Source: Candidatus Rokuibacteriota bacterium (GTDB lineage: Bacteria; Methylomirabilota; Methylomirabilia; Rokubacteriales; CSP1-6). From it: a stretch of DNA of 44,050 nt. The notes below the pieces were generated by a model. That model searched no databases and was not told where the DNA came from. It saw only the letters and a program-made list of their open reading frames with translations. The translations under genes and the position numbers were made by a program. Location of the stretch: positions 1-44,050 of the forward strand of contig QHSP01000059.1 in assembly GCA_003220495.1 (NCBI GenBank), written 5' to 3'. This document shows, in pieces, positions 34,301 to 44,050 of the stretch (position 1 is the first letter of the stretch; the number at the start of each line of letters is the position of its first letter).

Positions 34301-37300
34301 GGTATTCCTGCAGGCTCTGCACCAGGGGCTCACCCTTGAGCAGAGTCTCGATCGCGCCGATCGCGGCTTGCGCGCCGTCGAGCGTCGTGTAGTGGGGAAT
34401 GTCCTGGGCCACCGCGGTGCTCCGGATGATCGTCGAGTCCTTGCGCGCGCGGCCATCGGCCGGCGTGTTGATGACCAGGGCGATCTCGCGCCGCTTCATG
34501 AGATCGATCACGTTCGGACGATAGCCCTCGGCGACTTTGTGGATCGTCTCGACGCTCATGCCGTAACGTCCCAGGATGCGCGCGGTGCCCGGCGTCGCCA
34601 CGATCGTGAAGCCCAGATCGATGAGCCGCCGCGCCAGCGGCGCCACCGCGCGCTGGTCGCGCGGCCGTACGGAGACGAAGATCTTGCCGAGGGTGGGCAT
34701 CAGCAGTCCCGACGCCACCTGCGACTTGAGATAGGCCTTGCGGAAGTCGTGGTCGAGACCCATGACTTCGCCCGTGGATTTCATCTCCGGGCCCAGGACC
34801 GTGTCGACGCCCGGAAACTTGACGAACGGGAAGACCGACTCCTTGACCGCGATGTGGGGCAGATCGCGACCGTCCCATCTCAGCCACGCCTCGAGCGTCT
34901 CGCCGAGCGCGACGCGCATCGCGATCTTGGCGAGCGGCAGCCCGATCGCCTTGGACACGAACGGCACGGTGCGTGAGGCGCGCGGGTTCACCTCGAGCAC
35001 GTAGATCGTGTCGTTGCGGATCGCGAACTGCACGTTGATGAGCCCGATCACGCCGAGGGCCTGGGCGAGCGCGCGCGTCTGGCCGCGCAGCGCCTGGACC
35101 TCATCCTCGCCGAGCGAGTACGGCGGGAGCGCGCAGGCCGCGTCGCCGGAATGGATGCCGGCCTTCTCGATGTGCTCCATGACGCCGCCGACGAGCACGC
35201 GCGTCCCGTCGGCCACGGCATCGACGTCGATCTCGATCGCGTCGTCCAGGAACTTGTCGATCAGGACCGGATGCTCGGGCGAGACCTGAACGGCCTCGTG
35301 CATGAACTCGCCGAGGTCCTGGTCGTCGTGGACGATCCGCATCGCGCGGCCGCCCAGCACGTAGGAGGGCCGGACGAGCACCGGGTAGCCGATCTTGACG
35401 GCAATCACGCGCGCCTCGTCGAGGGAGCGGGCGGTGGCGCCGGCCGCCTGGTGGAGTCCGAGCTCGGCGATCAGCGCGTTGAAGCGCTGCCGGTCCTCGG
35501 CGCGGTCGATGGCGTCGGGCGAGGTGCCGAGGATCGGCACGCCGGCGTCGCGCAGCGGGACCGCCAGCTTCAGCGGAGTCTGGCCGCCGAACTGGACGAC
35601 CACGCCCAGCGGGCGCTCGCGTTCGACGATGTTGAGGACGTCCTCGAGCGTCAACGGCTCGAAATAGAGCCGATCGGAGGTGTCGTAGTCGGTGGAAACC
35701 GTCTCCGGGTTGCAGTTGACCATGATCGCCTCCACGCCGAGGTCGCGCAGCGCGAACGCGGCGTGGACGCAGCAGTAGTCGAACTCGACGCCCTGGCCGA
35801 TGCGGTTGGGGCCCGAGCCGAGGATGACGACCTTGGGCCTCGCGGTCGGCGGCGCCTCGTCCTCCTCCTCGTAGGTCGAGTAGAGATACGGCGTGTGGGC
35901 GACGAACTCGGCGGCGCACGTGTCCACCGTCTTGAACGTCGCGCGGATCCCATGCGCCAGCCGGCGCGCGCGGACGGCCATCTCGGTGGCGCCGGTGAGG
36001 TCGGCGATGCGCCGGTCGGCGAAGCCGAGCTGCTTGGCCCGCCGGAGCACCTCCGGGTCGGTCGCCGCCGCGACGATCTGCGGCTCGAACTCGACGACCT
36101 CGCGAATGTTCTCGAGGAACCAGGGATCGATGTGGGTCAGCGACCGGATCTGCTCGGTCGTGAATCCGGCCCGGTAGGCGTCGCCGATCGCGAAGATCCG
36201 ATCGGGGGTCGGGACGCTCAGCAGGCGCCGGAGCTCGTCGTCGGCGAGCGGCCGGCCCAGGGTCAGCGCCCAGCGGTCCTCCTCGAGCGAGCGGATCGAC
36301 TTCTGGAGCGCTTCCTTGAACGTCCGCCCGATCGCCATCACCTCGCCGACCGATTTCATCTGGGTCGTCAGGGTGCGATCGGCTTCGGGGAATTTCTCGA
36401 ACGCCCAGCGCGGGAACTTGACCACGCAGTAGTCGATGGCCGGCTCGAACGACGCCGGCGTCTCGCGCGTGATGTCGTTCCGGATCTCGTCGAGCGTGTA
36501 GCCGACCGCGAGCTTCGCGGCGATCTTCGCGATCGGGAAGCCGGTCGCCTTGGAGGCGAGCGCCGAGGAGCGCGACACGCGCGGGTTCATCTCGATCACG
36601 ACCAGGCGGCCGTCGGCCGGATTCACAGCGAACTGGATGTTCGAGCCGCCCGTCTCCACGCCGATCTCGCGGATGATCGCGATCGCGGCGTCGCGCATCA
36701 GCTGGTATTCCTTGTCGGTCAACGTCTGGGCCGGCGCCACCGTGACGGAGTCGCCGGTGTGCACGCCCATCGGGTCGACGTTCTCGATCGAGCAGATGAT
36801 GACGACGTTGTCGGCGAGGTCGCGCATCACCTCGAGCTCGAACTCTTTCCAGCCGATCACCGACTCCTCGACCAGGACGGTGCCGACCGGCGACATCTGG
36901 AGCCCCCACCGCACGGCACTCTCGAGCTCGTCGGGGTTGTATGCGATCGAGCCTCCGGTGCCGCCGAGGGTGAACGAGGGGCGGATGATCGCGGGGTAGC
37001 CCACCGTCGCCACGATGGTGCGCGCTTCGTCGAGGCTCCGGGCGTGACCCGAGCGTGGGAGCGCCAGCCCGATCCGCTCCATCGCCTGCTTGAAGAGCGC
37101 GCGGTCCTCGGCCTTCCGGATCGCCTCAAGCTTGGCGCCGATCAGCTCGACGCCGAATCGATCGAGCGTCCCCGCCTCGGCCAGCGCGACGGCGACGTTG
37201 AGACCGGTCTGGCCACCGAGCGTCGGCAGGAGCGCCTGCGGCCGCTCGCGCTCGATGATCTTTGCCACGAACTCCGGCGTCAACGGCTCGATGTACGTCC

Positions 37301-37487
37301 GATTCGCGAGCTCGGGATCGGTCATGATCGTCGCGGGATTCGAGTTCACCAGCACGACCTCGAACCCTTCTTCCCTGAGCGCGCGACACCCCTGCGTGCC
37401 CGAATAGTCGAACTCGCACCCCTGACCGATGACGATCGGCCCGGAGCCGATGATCAGGATGCGCTGGAGGTCGGTACGCTTGGGCAG
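34284..37487 (-). CDS. carB: Carbamoyl-phosphate synthase large subunit, CTG start
   Basis: A 1067-residue synthetase, normal length when begun at CTG 37487 (CTG, then [20 protein letters not shown]). The conserved N-terminus lies directly behind this codon. A GGAGG ribosome site is five bases upstream, inside the last codons of the preceding gene. The first ATG/GTG/TTG in frame is GTG 37355, which would lose 44 residues including the nucleotide loop [10 protein letters not shown]. Two ATP-grasp halves and the C-terminal allosteric MGS-like domain (about 930-1060) are complete. It makes carbamoyl phosphate from ammonia delivered by CarA. Confidence 0.93.
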   Translation of the reverse strand: MPKRTDLQRILIIGSGPIVIGQGCEFDYSGTQGCRALREEGFEVVLVNSNPATIMTDPELANRTYIEPLTPEFVAKIIERERPQALLPTLGGQTGLNVAVALAEAGTLDRFGVELIGAKLEAIRKAEDRALFKQAMERIGLALPRSGHARSLDEARTIVATVGYPAIIRPSFTLGGTGGSIAYNPDELESAVRWGLQMSPVGTVLVEESVIGWKEFELEVMRDLADNVVIICSIENVDPMGVHTGDSVTVAPAQTLTDKEYQLMRDAAIAIIREIGVETGGSNIQFAVNPADGRLVVIEMNPRVSRSSALASKATGFPIAKIAAKLAVGYTLDEIRNDITRETPASFEPAIDYCVVKFPRWAFEKFPEADRTLTTQMKSVGEVMAIGRTFKEALQKSIRSLEEDRWALTLGRPLADDELRRLLSVPTPDRIFAIGDAYRAGFTTEQIRSLTHIDPWFLENIREVVEFEPQIVAAATDPEVLRRAKQLGFADRRIADLTGATEMAVRARRLAHGIRATFKTVDTCAAEFVAHTPYLYSTYEEEDEAPPTARPKVVILGSGPNRIGQGVEFDYCCVHAAFALRDLGVEAIMVNCNPETVSTDYDTSDRLYFEPLTLEDVLNIVERERPLGVVVQFGGQTPLKLAVPLRDAGVPILGTSPDAIDRAEDRQRFNALIAELGLHQAAGATARSLDEARVIAVKIGYPVLVRPSYVLGGRAMRIVHDDQDLGEFMHEAVQVSPEHPVLIDKFLDDAIEIDVDAVADGTRVLVGGVMEHIEKAGIHSGDAACALPPYSLGEDEVQALRGQTRALAQALGVIGLINVQFAIRNDTIYVLEVNPRASRTVPFVSKAIGLPLAKIAMRVALGETLEAWLRWDGRDLPHIAVKESVFPFVKFPGVDTVLGPEMKSTGEVMGLDHDFRKAYLKSQVASGLLMPTLGKIFVSVRPRDQRAVAPLARRLIDLGFTIVATPGTARILGRYGMSVETIHKVAEGYRPNVIDLMKRREIALVINTPADGRARKDSTIIRSTAVAQDIPHYTTLDGAQAAIGAIETLLKGEPLVQSLQEYHADLR

Positions 37488-37754
37488 CTACTCCTCCACG
37501 AGCCCGTACACGATCGAGGTTTCCGGCGCGGCCTCTTCGCGGCGATAGAGCACGTCGTCGAGCCGGCCGTTGCCGACCCACGCGACCTCCCCGCTGCCCC
37601 AGAGCTGCTCGCCCAGCACGCTCATGCGGCGGTCGACGCGCTCGCGGATCGCGTGGGCTTCGAGCGAGGCCTCGCTCTGCGCGGTGAACGAGGTCCACTC
37701 CGGTTTCTGGCCGCCCCCTTCGGTCTTACGGTATGAGATCAAGTACTTGGGCAT
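37488..37754 (-). CDS. Small hypothetical protein between carA and carB
   Basis: An 88-residue protein, starting at ATG 37754, seven bases after the carA stop, with a GGGAGG site upstream. I do not recognise it. It is hydrophilic and charged, with no membrane or signal segments, and reads like a compact soluble domain (MPKYLISYRKTEGGG at the start, a late GSGEVAWVGNGRLDDVLY). Its stop codon abuts the carB start, and its last codons supply the carB ribosome-binding site, so it may tie carB translation to carA. Insertion between two genes whose products form one complex is uncommon. Confidence 0.7.
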   Translation of the reverse strand: MPKYLISYRKTEGGGQKPEWTSFTAQSEASLEAHAIRERVDRRMSVLGEQLWGSGEVAWVGNGRLDDVLYRREEAAPETSIVYGLVEE

Positions 37755-37761
37755 GACGAGG

Positions 37762-38886
37762 TCAGCCTCCCTTCTGGCTCATCAGATCGGCGAAGCGGTG
37801 AAACAGGTCGTTGGCGTCGTGCGGTCCCGGCGACGCTTCCGGGTGGTACTGCACCGAGAACACCGGCCACTCGCGGTGCCGCAGCCCCTCGCAGGTGCCG
37901 TCGTTGAGGTTGAGATGCGTGGGCTCCCAGCCGTGCGCCGACACCGATGCCGGGTCGACGGCGAAGCCGTGGTTCTGTGCGGTGATCGAGACCTTGCCGG
38001 TCGCGACGTCCTTGACCGGATGGTTGGCGCCGTGATGACCGAACGGCAGCTTGTACGTCCGGCCGCCGGCCGCCAGGCCGAGGATCTGATGTCCGAGGCA
38101 GATCCCGAAGATCGGCACGCGTCCGAGGAGCCCGCGCACCGACTCGATCAGGTAGGGCACGCCTTCCGGATCGCCCGGCCCGTTGGAGATGAACACGCCG
38201 TCGGGCTTCGCGCCGAGCACGTCGGCGGCTGTCGTCGAGGCCGGCATGACGGTCACGTCGCAGCCGATCGTGCTGAGCTGGCGCAGGATGTTGAACTTGA
38301 TCCCGCAGTCGTAGGCGACGACCCGGAAGCGCGGCGGTGGCGGCGCGACGTACCCGCGCGAGAGCTCCCAGCCGCCCTCGGACCACGTGTAGGGCGCGTC
38401 GGCGGTGACCTCGGCCACTAGGTCGCGGCCGACGAGCCCCGGCAGCGCCCGCGCGCGCGCGAGGAGCGGCGCGGGCTCGGTCGCGATCGACGAGATGAGG
38501 CCGTCCTGGGCGCCGCGGTCGCGCAGGTGGCGCGTCAGCGCGCGCGTGTCGATGTCCTGGATCCCCACGATGCCGTGGCGCGTGAGGTAGGCGTCGAGGC
38601 TCGCGCACGAACGGAAGTTCGACGCGACGGGCGACGCCTCCTTGACGATGAACCCGTTGACCCACGGCCGACGCGACTCCACGTCTTCCTCGTTGACGCC
38701 GTAGTTGCCGATCATCGGGTACGTCATCGCCACGATCTGTCCCCGGTAGGACGGATCGGTGAGGATTTCCTGGTATCCCTGCATCGCGGTATTGAAAATG
38801 ACTTCACCCGATGCTTCGCCCACCGCGCCGAGCGATCGGCCTCTGAACGTGCGGCCATCGCGCAGGACGAGCCAGGCGGGCTTCAT
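37762..38886 (-). CDS. carA: Carbamoyl-phosphate synthase small subunit
   Basis: A 374-residue glutaminase subunit. The N-terminal domain is followed by a class I amidotransferase domain with nucleophile Cys in [13 protein letters not shown] and the YHPEASPGP segment with the catalytic His and Glu. ATG 38886 overlaps the pyrC stop (ATGA). Supplies ammonia to CarB. Confidence 0.96.
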   Translation of the reverse strand: MKPAWLVLRDGRTFRGRSLGAVGEASGEVIFNTAMQGYQEILTDPSYRGQIVAMTYPMIGNYGVNEEDVESRRPWVNGFIVKEASPVASNFRSCASLDAYLTRHGIVGIQDIDTRALTRHLRDRGAQDGLISSIATEPAPLLARARALPGLVGRDLVAEVTADAPYTWSEGGWELSRGYVAPPPPRFRVVAYDCGIKFNILRQLSTIGCDVTVMPASTTAADVLGAKPDGVFISNGPGDPEGVPYLIESVRGLLGRVPIFGICLGHQILGLAAGGRTYKLPFGHHGANHPVKDVATGKVSITAQNHGFAVDPASVSAHGWEPTHLNLNDGTCEGLRHREWPVFSVQYHPEASPGPHDANDLFHRFADLMSQKGG

Positions 38887-40166
38887 CTCGGGGCGACTCG
38901 CGCGATCGTTCCGCCGACCACCGTCATCCACGGGCCACCGCGAAGCTGCCATCCGCCGAACGGCGTGTTCCGGCTCCGCGAGTGAAACCGCGCCGGCTCG
39001 ACGGTCGTTTCGGCGTCGAGGTCCAGGACGGTCACGTCGGCGGGCGCGCCGGCGGACAACGTCCCGCCCGGCAGGTTGAGCAGCCGCGCCGGATCCCGGC
39101 TCCACCGGGCGATGAGCGTGGCGAGCGGCAGATGTCCGGACCGCACCAGCCGGTCGAGCACCACCGCCACCGCCGTCTCGAGCCCGACGATGCCGAAGGC
39201 GGCGCGATCGAACTCGCCTTCCTTCTCGGAGAGGGCGTGCGGGGCGTGGTCGGTCGCGATGCAGTCGATGGTCCCGTCGACGAGCCCCTCGATCAGCGCC
39301 TCGACGTCGCGCTTGGTCCGAAGCGGCGGCGCCATCTTCGTGTTGGCGTCCCAGCTCCGCACCGCGTCCTCCGTCAGGACCAGATGGTGCGGGGTGACCT
39401 CGGCCGTGACCCGGATCCCGCGCGCCTTCGCGTCGCGAACGAGGCGCACCGTGCCGGCGGTGGACGCGTGCGCGATGTGGACGTGGGCGCCGGTCAGCTC
39501 GGCCAGCAGGATGTCGCGGGCCACCATCACGTCCTCGGCCGCCGCGGGCTGCCCCGGCAGGCCGAGCTCGGTGGAGACGACGCCCTCGTTGATCGAGGCG
39601 CCCGCGCTCAGCGCCGAATCCTCGGCGTGGCTGATGATCGGCGCGCCGAACGGCAGGGTGTATTCCATGGCGCGGCGGTAGAGTCCCGCGTTCATAACGC
39701 ACCGGCCGTCGTCGGAAAAGGCGACGCAGCCCGATTCCGCCAGCTCGGCCAGCTCGGCGAGCTCCTCGCCGCGGAGGTTCCGCGTGACGGCGCCGATCGG
39801 GTAGACGCGCACGAGGCCCTCGACCTTGGCCTTGGCGAGGATATAGTCCGTCACCGCGCCGTTATCGTTGACGGGACTCGTGTTCGCCATGCAGCACACG
39901 GCGGTGAATCCGCCGGCGGCGGCCGCCCGCGTGCCGGTCGCGACCGTCTCTTTGTACTCCTGGCCGGGCTCGCGCAGGTGCACGTGCATGTCGATGAATC
40001 CCGGGCAGACGATCTTGCCCTTCGCGTCGACCACCTCGACGTCTGCGGGCGCCTCGAGATGCCGCCCCAGCCGCGAAATCTTGCCGTGCTCGATGAGGAC
40101 GTCCTGGACGGCGTCGACGTTGTTCGCCGGATCGATCACGCGGCCGCTCCGGATCAGCAAGCTCAT
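38883..40166 (-). CDS. pyrC: Dihydroorotase, class I
   Basis: A 427-residue amidohydrolase closing carbamoyl aspartate to dihydroorotate. Zinc-site motif [15 protein letters not shown], then HAEDSAL and the late [11 protein letters not shown] with the catalytic Asp. Start ATG 40166 overlaps the pyrB stop as ATGA; class I dihydroorotases often pair with PyrB in one complex, in keeping with that coupling. Confidence 0.95.
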   Translation of the reverse strand: MSLLIRSGRVIDPANNVDAVQDVLIEHGKISRLGRHLEAPADVEVVDAKGKIVCPGFIDMHVHLREPGQEYKETVATGTRAAAAGGFTAVCCMANTSPVNDNGAVTDYILAKAKVEGLVRVYPIGAVTRNLRGEELAELAELAESGCVAFSDDGRCVMNAGLYRRAMEYTLPFGAPIISHAEDSALSAGASINEGVVSTELGLPGQPAAAEDVMVARDILLAELTGAHVHIAHASTAGTVRLVRDAKARGIRVTAEVTPHHLVLTEDAVRSWDANTKMAPPLRTKRDVEALIEGLVDGTIDCIATDHAPHALSEKEGEFDRAAFGIVGLETAVAVVLDRLVRSGHLPLATLIARWSRDPARLLNLPGGTLSAGAPADVTVLDLDAETTVEPARFHSRSRNTPFGGWQLRGGPWMTVVGGTIARVAPR

Positions 40167-41101
40167 GCTCCGTCTCCGCCTTTGTGGCCAGCGAGCAGGA
40201 GCAGGACCCCCATGCGCACGGCCACGCCGCGGGACACCTGGTCGAGGATGACGGAGTAGGGGCCGTCGGCGACCTCGGGCGCCAGCTCGATGCCGCGGTT
40301 CACGGGGCCGGGATGCATGATCAGGACATCGGGCCGCGCGTGCCGGGCCAGCTTGTCGAGCGTGAGGCCCCAGAAGCGCGCGTATTCCCGGAGCGAGGGG
40401 ATCAGCCCCGCCGTCATGCGCTCCTGCTGCAGGCGGAGCATCATGATCACATCCACGTCGCCGATCGCGTCTTCCAGGCGGTAGCTCACCTTCGCGCCGA
40501 GCTCCTGCACGAACGGCGGGATGAGCGTGGGCGGTCCGGCCACGGTGACGGTCATGCCGAGCTTGCGCATGCCGTGGATGTCGGAGCGCGCGACGCGGCT
40601 GTGGGCGATGTCGCCGACGATCGCGACGTGGAGCCCGTCGAAGTGCCCCTTCTTCTCGCGGATGGTCAAGAGATCGAGCAGCGCCTGGGTCGGGTGCTCG
40701 TGGGCCCCATCGCCCGCGTTCACGATCGAGCACGGGAGCTCACGGGCGAGCAGATCGGCGGCGCCGGCCGACGAGTGGCGGACCACGACGACGTCGGGGC
40801 TCATCGCGGCGATGTTCTTGGCCGTGTCGATGAAGCTCTCGCCCTTGGTCGTGCTCGAGCCGCTCGCCGAGAAGTTGATCACGTCCGCGGAGAGCCATTT
40901 CCCGGCGATCTCGAACGACGTGCGCGTCCGGGTGGACGACTCGTAGAAGAGGTTGACGACCGTCTTGCCGCGGAGCGCCGGGACCTTCTTGATGTCGCGC
41001 GACGCGATCTCCTGGAGCGACGCTGCGGTGTCCACCAGCAAGGTGATCTCGCCCGCGTCGAGCTCGCGCATCGAGAGCAGATCCTTCCGCGTCCAGCCCA
41101 T
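40163..41101 (-). CDS. pyrB: Aspartate carbamoyltransferase catalytic subunit
   Basis: A 312-residue transferase starting at ATG 41101 (MGWTRKDLLSM) with GAGGAGGG upstream. The carbamoyl-phosphate loop YESSTRTRTSFE, the AGDGAHEHPTQAL segment and HPGPVNRG are all conserved. It starts one base after the pyrR stop. No pyrI regulatory subunit is present. Confidence 0.96.
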   Translation of the reverse strand: MGWTRKDLLSMRELDAGEITLLVDTAASLQEIASRDIKKVPALRGKTVVNLFYESSTRTRTSFEIAGKWLSADVINFSASGSSTTKGESFIDTAKNIAAMSPDVVVVRHSSAGAADLLARELPCSIVNAGDGAHEHPTQALLDLLTIREKKGHFDGLHVAIVGDIAHSRVARSDIHGMRKLGMTVTVAGPPTLIPPFVQELGAKVSYRLEDAIGDVDVIMMLRLQQERMTAGLIPSLREYARFWGLTLDKLARHARPDVLIMHPGPVNRGIELAPEVADGPYSVILDQVSRGVAVRMGVLLLLAGHKGGDGA

Positions 41102-41102
41102 C

Positions 41103-41726
<624 letters not shown>

Positions 41727-41728
41727 TC

Positions 41729-41758
41729 ACTCTACATGGCGCTCGTCCCTCGTGTCAA
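41729..41758 (-). promoter_or_regulatory. Promoter of the pyr operon
   Basis: A perfect TTGACA (41758-41753) with an 18-bp spacer to TAGAGT (41734-41729). The -35 box contains the stop codon of the upstream amidohydrolase. Initiation near 41722 gives a leader of about 56 nt, too short for an attenuator terminator. Confidence 0.7.
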
Positions 41759-43011
41759 CCCGACGAGGGGCGCGACGCGCCGCCGGAGCGCCAGCGCTCC
41801 ACGGTCCGCCGGTGGTGCTCGACGGTGACGCGGCCCGCCTTCACCACGAAGCGCCGCGGCGGCAGGGCCATCACGATCTCTTCCACCCGCTCGCACTCCC
41901 AGACGACGAGATCGGCCCGGCAGCCGGCGGCGCAGCCGTAGTCGCGGAGGTTGAGGATGCGTGCCGGATGGTGCGTGATCGCGGCTACGAGGTCGCGCAT
42001 CAGGTCGCGGGTGCCCATGTGGGCGGCGACGGCGGCGACGAACGTCAGGTGCGCGGGGTCGGCCGTGCCGATCGGCGTGAACGGGTTCCGGATATTGTTG
42101 GACGCCAGCGCGACCGGAATGCCCGCCTCCAGCAGGCGGCGGATGGGTGTCAGGCCGCGGCGGACGTTTCGCTCGTCGCGCCGGCCCATGAGATAGAGAT
42201 CGGTCAGCGGCAGGCTGATCACGCCGATCCGGGCCGCCGCGAGGTCGGCGATCAACGCCGCCTGCTCGGGTCCGGCCAGCGCCGCCAGCTCCGTCAAGTG
42301 GCCGACCGCGACCTTGCCCTGCCAGCCCGCGCGGATCGTCTGGCGGATGATCTCGCGCACGTGCAGGTGCTCGGGCTCGTCGCTGAAATCGACGTGGAAG
42401 TCCGCGTCGACTCCGAACTCGGCCGCGAGCGCCAGGACGATCTCGATGTGGCGGCGCGGGTCGGTGTCGTTGTACGGACAGCCGCCGACGAGATCGGCGC
42501 CCATCTCGAGGGCGCGGCGGAGCAGCGTCTCGGTCGGCGGCGCCTGGAGAATGCCTTCCTGAGCGAATGCGCTGAGCTGGAGATCGATGGCCGGCGCGTA
42601 CTCGCGCTTGAGCGAGAGCATGGCCTCCATGCCCATGAGCCCGACGATCGGGTCCACCTCGACGTGCGCGCGCATTGCCGTCGTGCCGGCGGCGACGGCC
42701 AGGTCGAGCACGCGGCGCGCCCGCGCGCCGATGTCGTCGGCGGTGAAGTCGCGCTTGGCCGCGCCGGTGAGCCGGATCGCCTCGGCGGCCGTCTCGGCCG
42801 AGCCGGAGATCCGCTCGGTCAAGAGCGCCTTGTCGAGATGCATGTGCGACTCGACGAGCCCGGGCGTGACGAGCCGGCCGGCGACGTCGATCGTCTCGCG
42901 CGCGGGCTCGCGCGCCGGGCCGACGCCGAGGATGCGCCCGCCGGCGATCGCGAGATCGACGGGCTGGGCTCGATCGGGCAGGCCACAGCCGCGAAGGATC
43001 AGGTCGAGCAC
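41755..43011 (-). CDS. Cytosine deaminase-like amidohydrolase
   Basis: A 418-residue metal-dependent amidohydrolase of the CodA/AtzC group. Metal ligands VESHMHLDK in the N-terminal part, then FHVDFSDEPEHLH and VAVGHLTELAAL are as expected. The site that holds the metal-binding and catalytic Asp (HDD in CodA) reads LASNNIRNPF: Asn replaces Asp. A subfamily with SNN in this place may exist. The start is GTG 43011, 18 bases after the sigma-54 activator stop. Its end overlaps the pyr promoter, but its link to pyrimidines is only suggested. Confidence 0.88.
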   Translation of the reverse strand: MLDLILRGCGLPDRAQPVDLAIAGGRILGVGPAREPARETIDVAGRLVTPGLVESHMHLDKALLTERISGSAETAAEAIRLTGAAKRDFTADDIGARARRVLDLAVAAGTTAMRAHVEVDPIVGLMGMEAMLSLKREYAPAIDLQLSAFAQEGILQAPPTETLLRRALEMGADLVGGCPYNDTDPRRHIEIVLALAAEFGVDADFHVDFSDEPEHLHVREIIRQTIRAGWQGKVAVGHLTELAALAGPEQAALIADLAAARIGVISLPLTDLYLMGRRDERNVRRGLTPIRRLLEAGIPVALASNNIRNPFTPIGTADPAHLTFVAAVAAHMGTRDLMRDLVAAITHHPARILNLRDYGCAAGCRADLVVWECERVEEIVMALPPRRFVVKAGRVTVEHHRRTVERWRSGGASRPSSG

Positions 43012-43029
43012 GTCAGTCGCTCCGCGCGC

Positions 43030-44050
<1,021 letters not shown>

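Noticed and set aside
37355-37487. Frameshift or truncation at the carB start
   Set aside because: The frame is continuous with a full conserved N-terminus; only the start codon is unusual.
35151-37736. 861-codon open frame on the plus strand
   Set aside because: Fully antisense to carB and orf88; composition of a shadow frame, no recognisable domain.

Overview
This is a compact, very GC-rich bacterial chromosome window with almost no intergenic DNA and strong G/C third-position bias. Long open frames opposite real genes are composition artefacts. The mix points to a soil or subsurface bacterium of the Rokubacteria/Methylomirabilota type or a similar deep GC-rich lineage. That mix is a branched-chain amino-acid type ABC transporter, luciferase-like monooxygenases, a CoxL-type molybdenum hydroxylase, a multi-GAF kinase and standard housekeeping operons. 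The placement is inference from gene content only. No tRNA, rRNA, CRISPR array or intact insertion sequence was seen.

Layout. (1) 1-5587, minus: complete ABC importer cluster (substrate-binding protein, livH, livM, livG, livF), then an alpha/beta hydrolase and, cut by the window edge, a chagasin-family protease-inhibitor lipoprotein. (2) 5640-6017, minus: truncated haemoglobin, divergent from a plus-strand trio (6129-10482): molybdopterin-binding hydroxylase large subunit, alpha/beta hydrolase, LLM flavin-dependent oxidoreductase. (3) 10483-10757: a 166-bp near-perfect palindrome between convergent genes. (4) 10758-14013, minus: second substrate-binding protein, second LLM oxidoreductase, a membrane protein and a gene remnant. 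(5) 14035-18100, minus: ffh-rpsP-rimM-trmD-rplS-rnhB, with a tandem repeat between trmD and rplS. (6) 18166-28170, minus: yicC-remA-gmk-rpoZ-coaBC-udg-priA-def-fmt-rsmB-rpe, ending in a cupin fragment and a secreted hypothetical. (7) 28262-32960, plus: small membrane protein, a large REC-GAF-PAS histidine kinase and two sibling REC proteins, divergent from yicC through back-to-back promoters. (8) 32973-41666, minus: pyrR-pyrB-pyrC-carA-orf88-carB-pyrF-pyrE, the pyrimidine operon with a promoter and a PyrR-binding loop. (9) 41755-44050, minus: cytosine-deaminase-like amidohydrolase and the AAA+ and HTH part of a sigma-54 activator.

Most notable points: carB appears to start with CTG behind a perfect Shine-Dalgarno sequence; fmt has no ATG, GTG or TTG in front of its conserved N-terminus; the pyrR leader looks built for PyrR-mediated translational repression; PriA has lost its Walker A motif; CoaBC carries Asp and Ser at two positions normally Asn and Cys; several promoters sit so close to start codons that transcripts should be leaderless or nearly so; and two intergenic repeat structures look like members of dispersed families.
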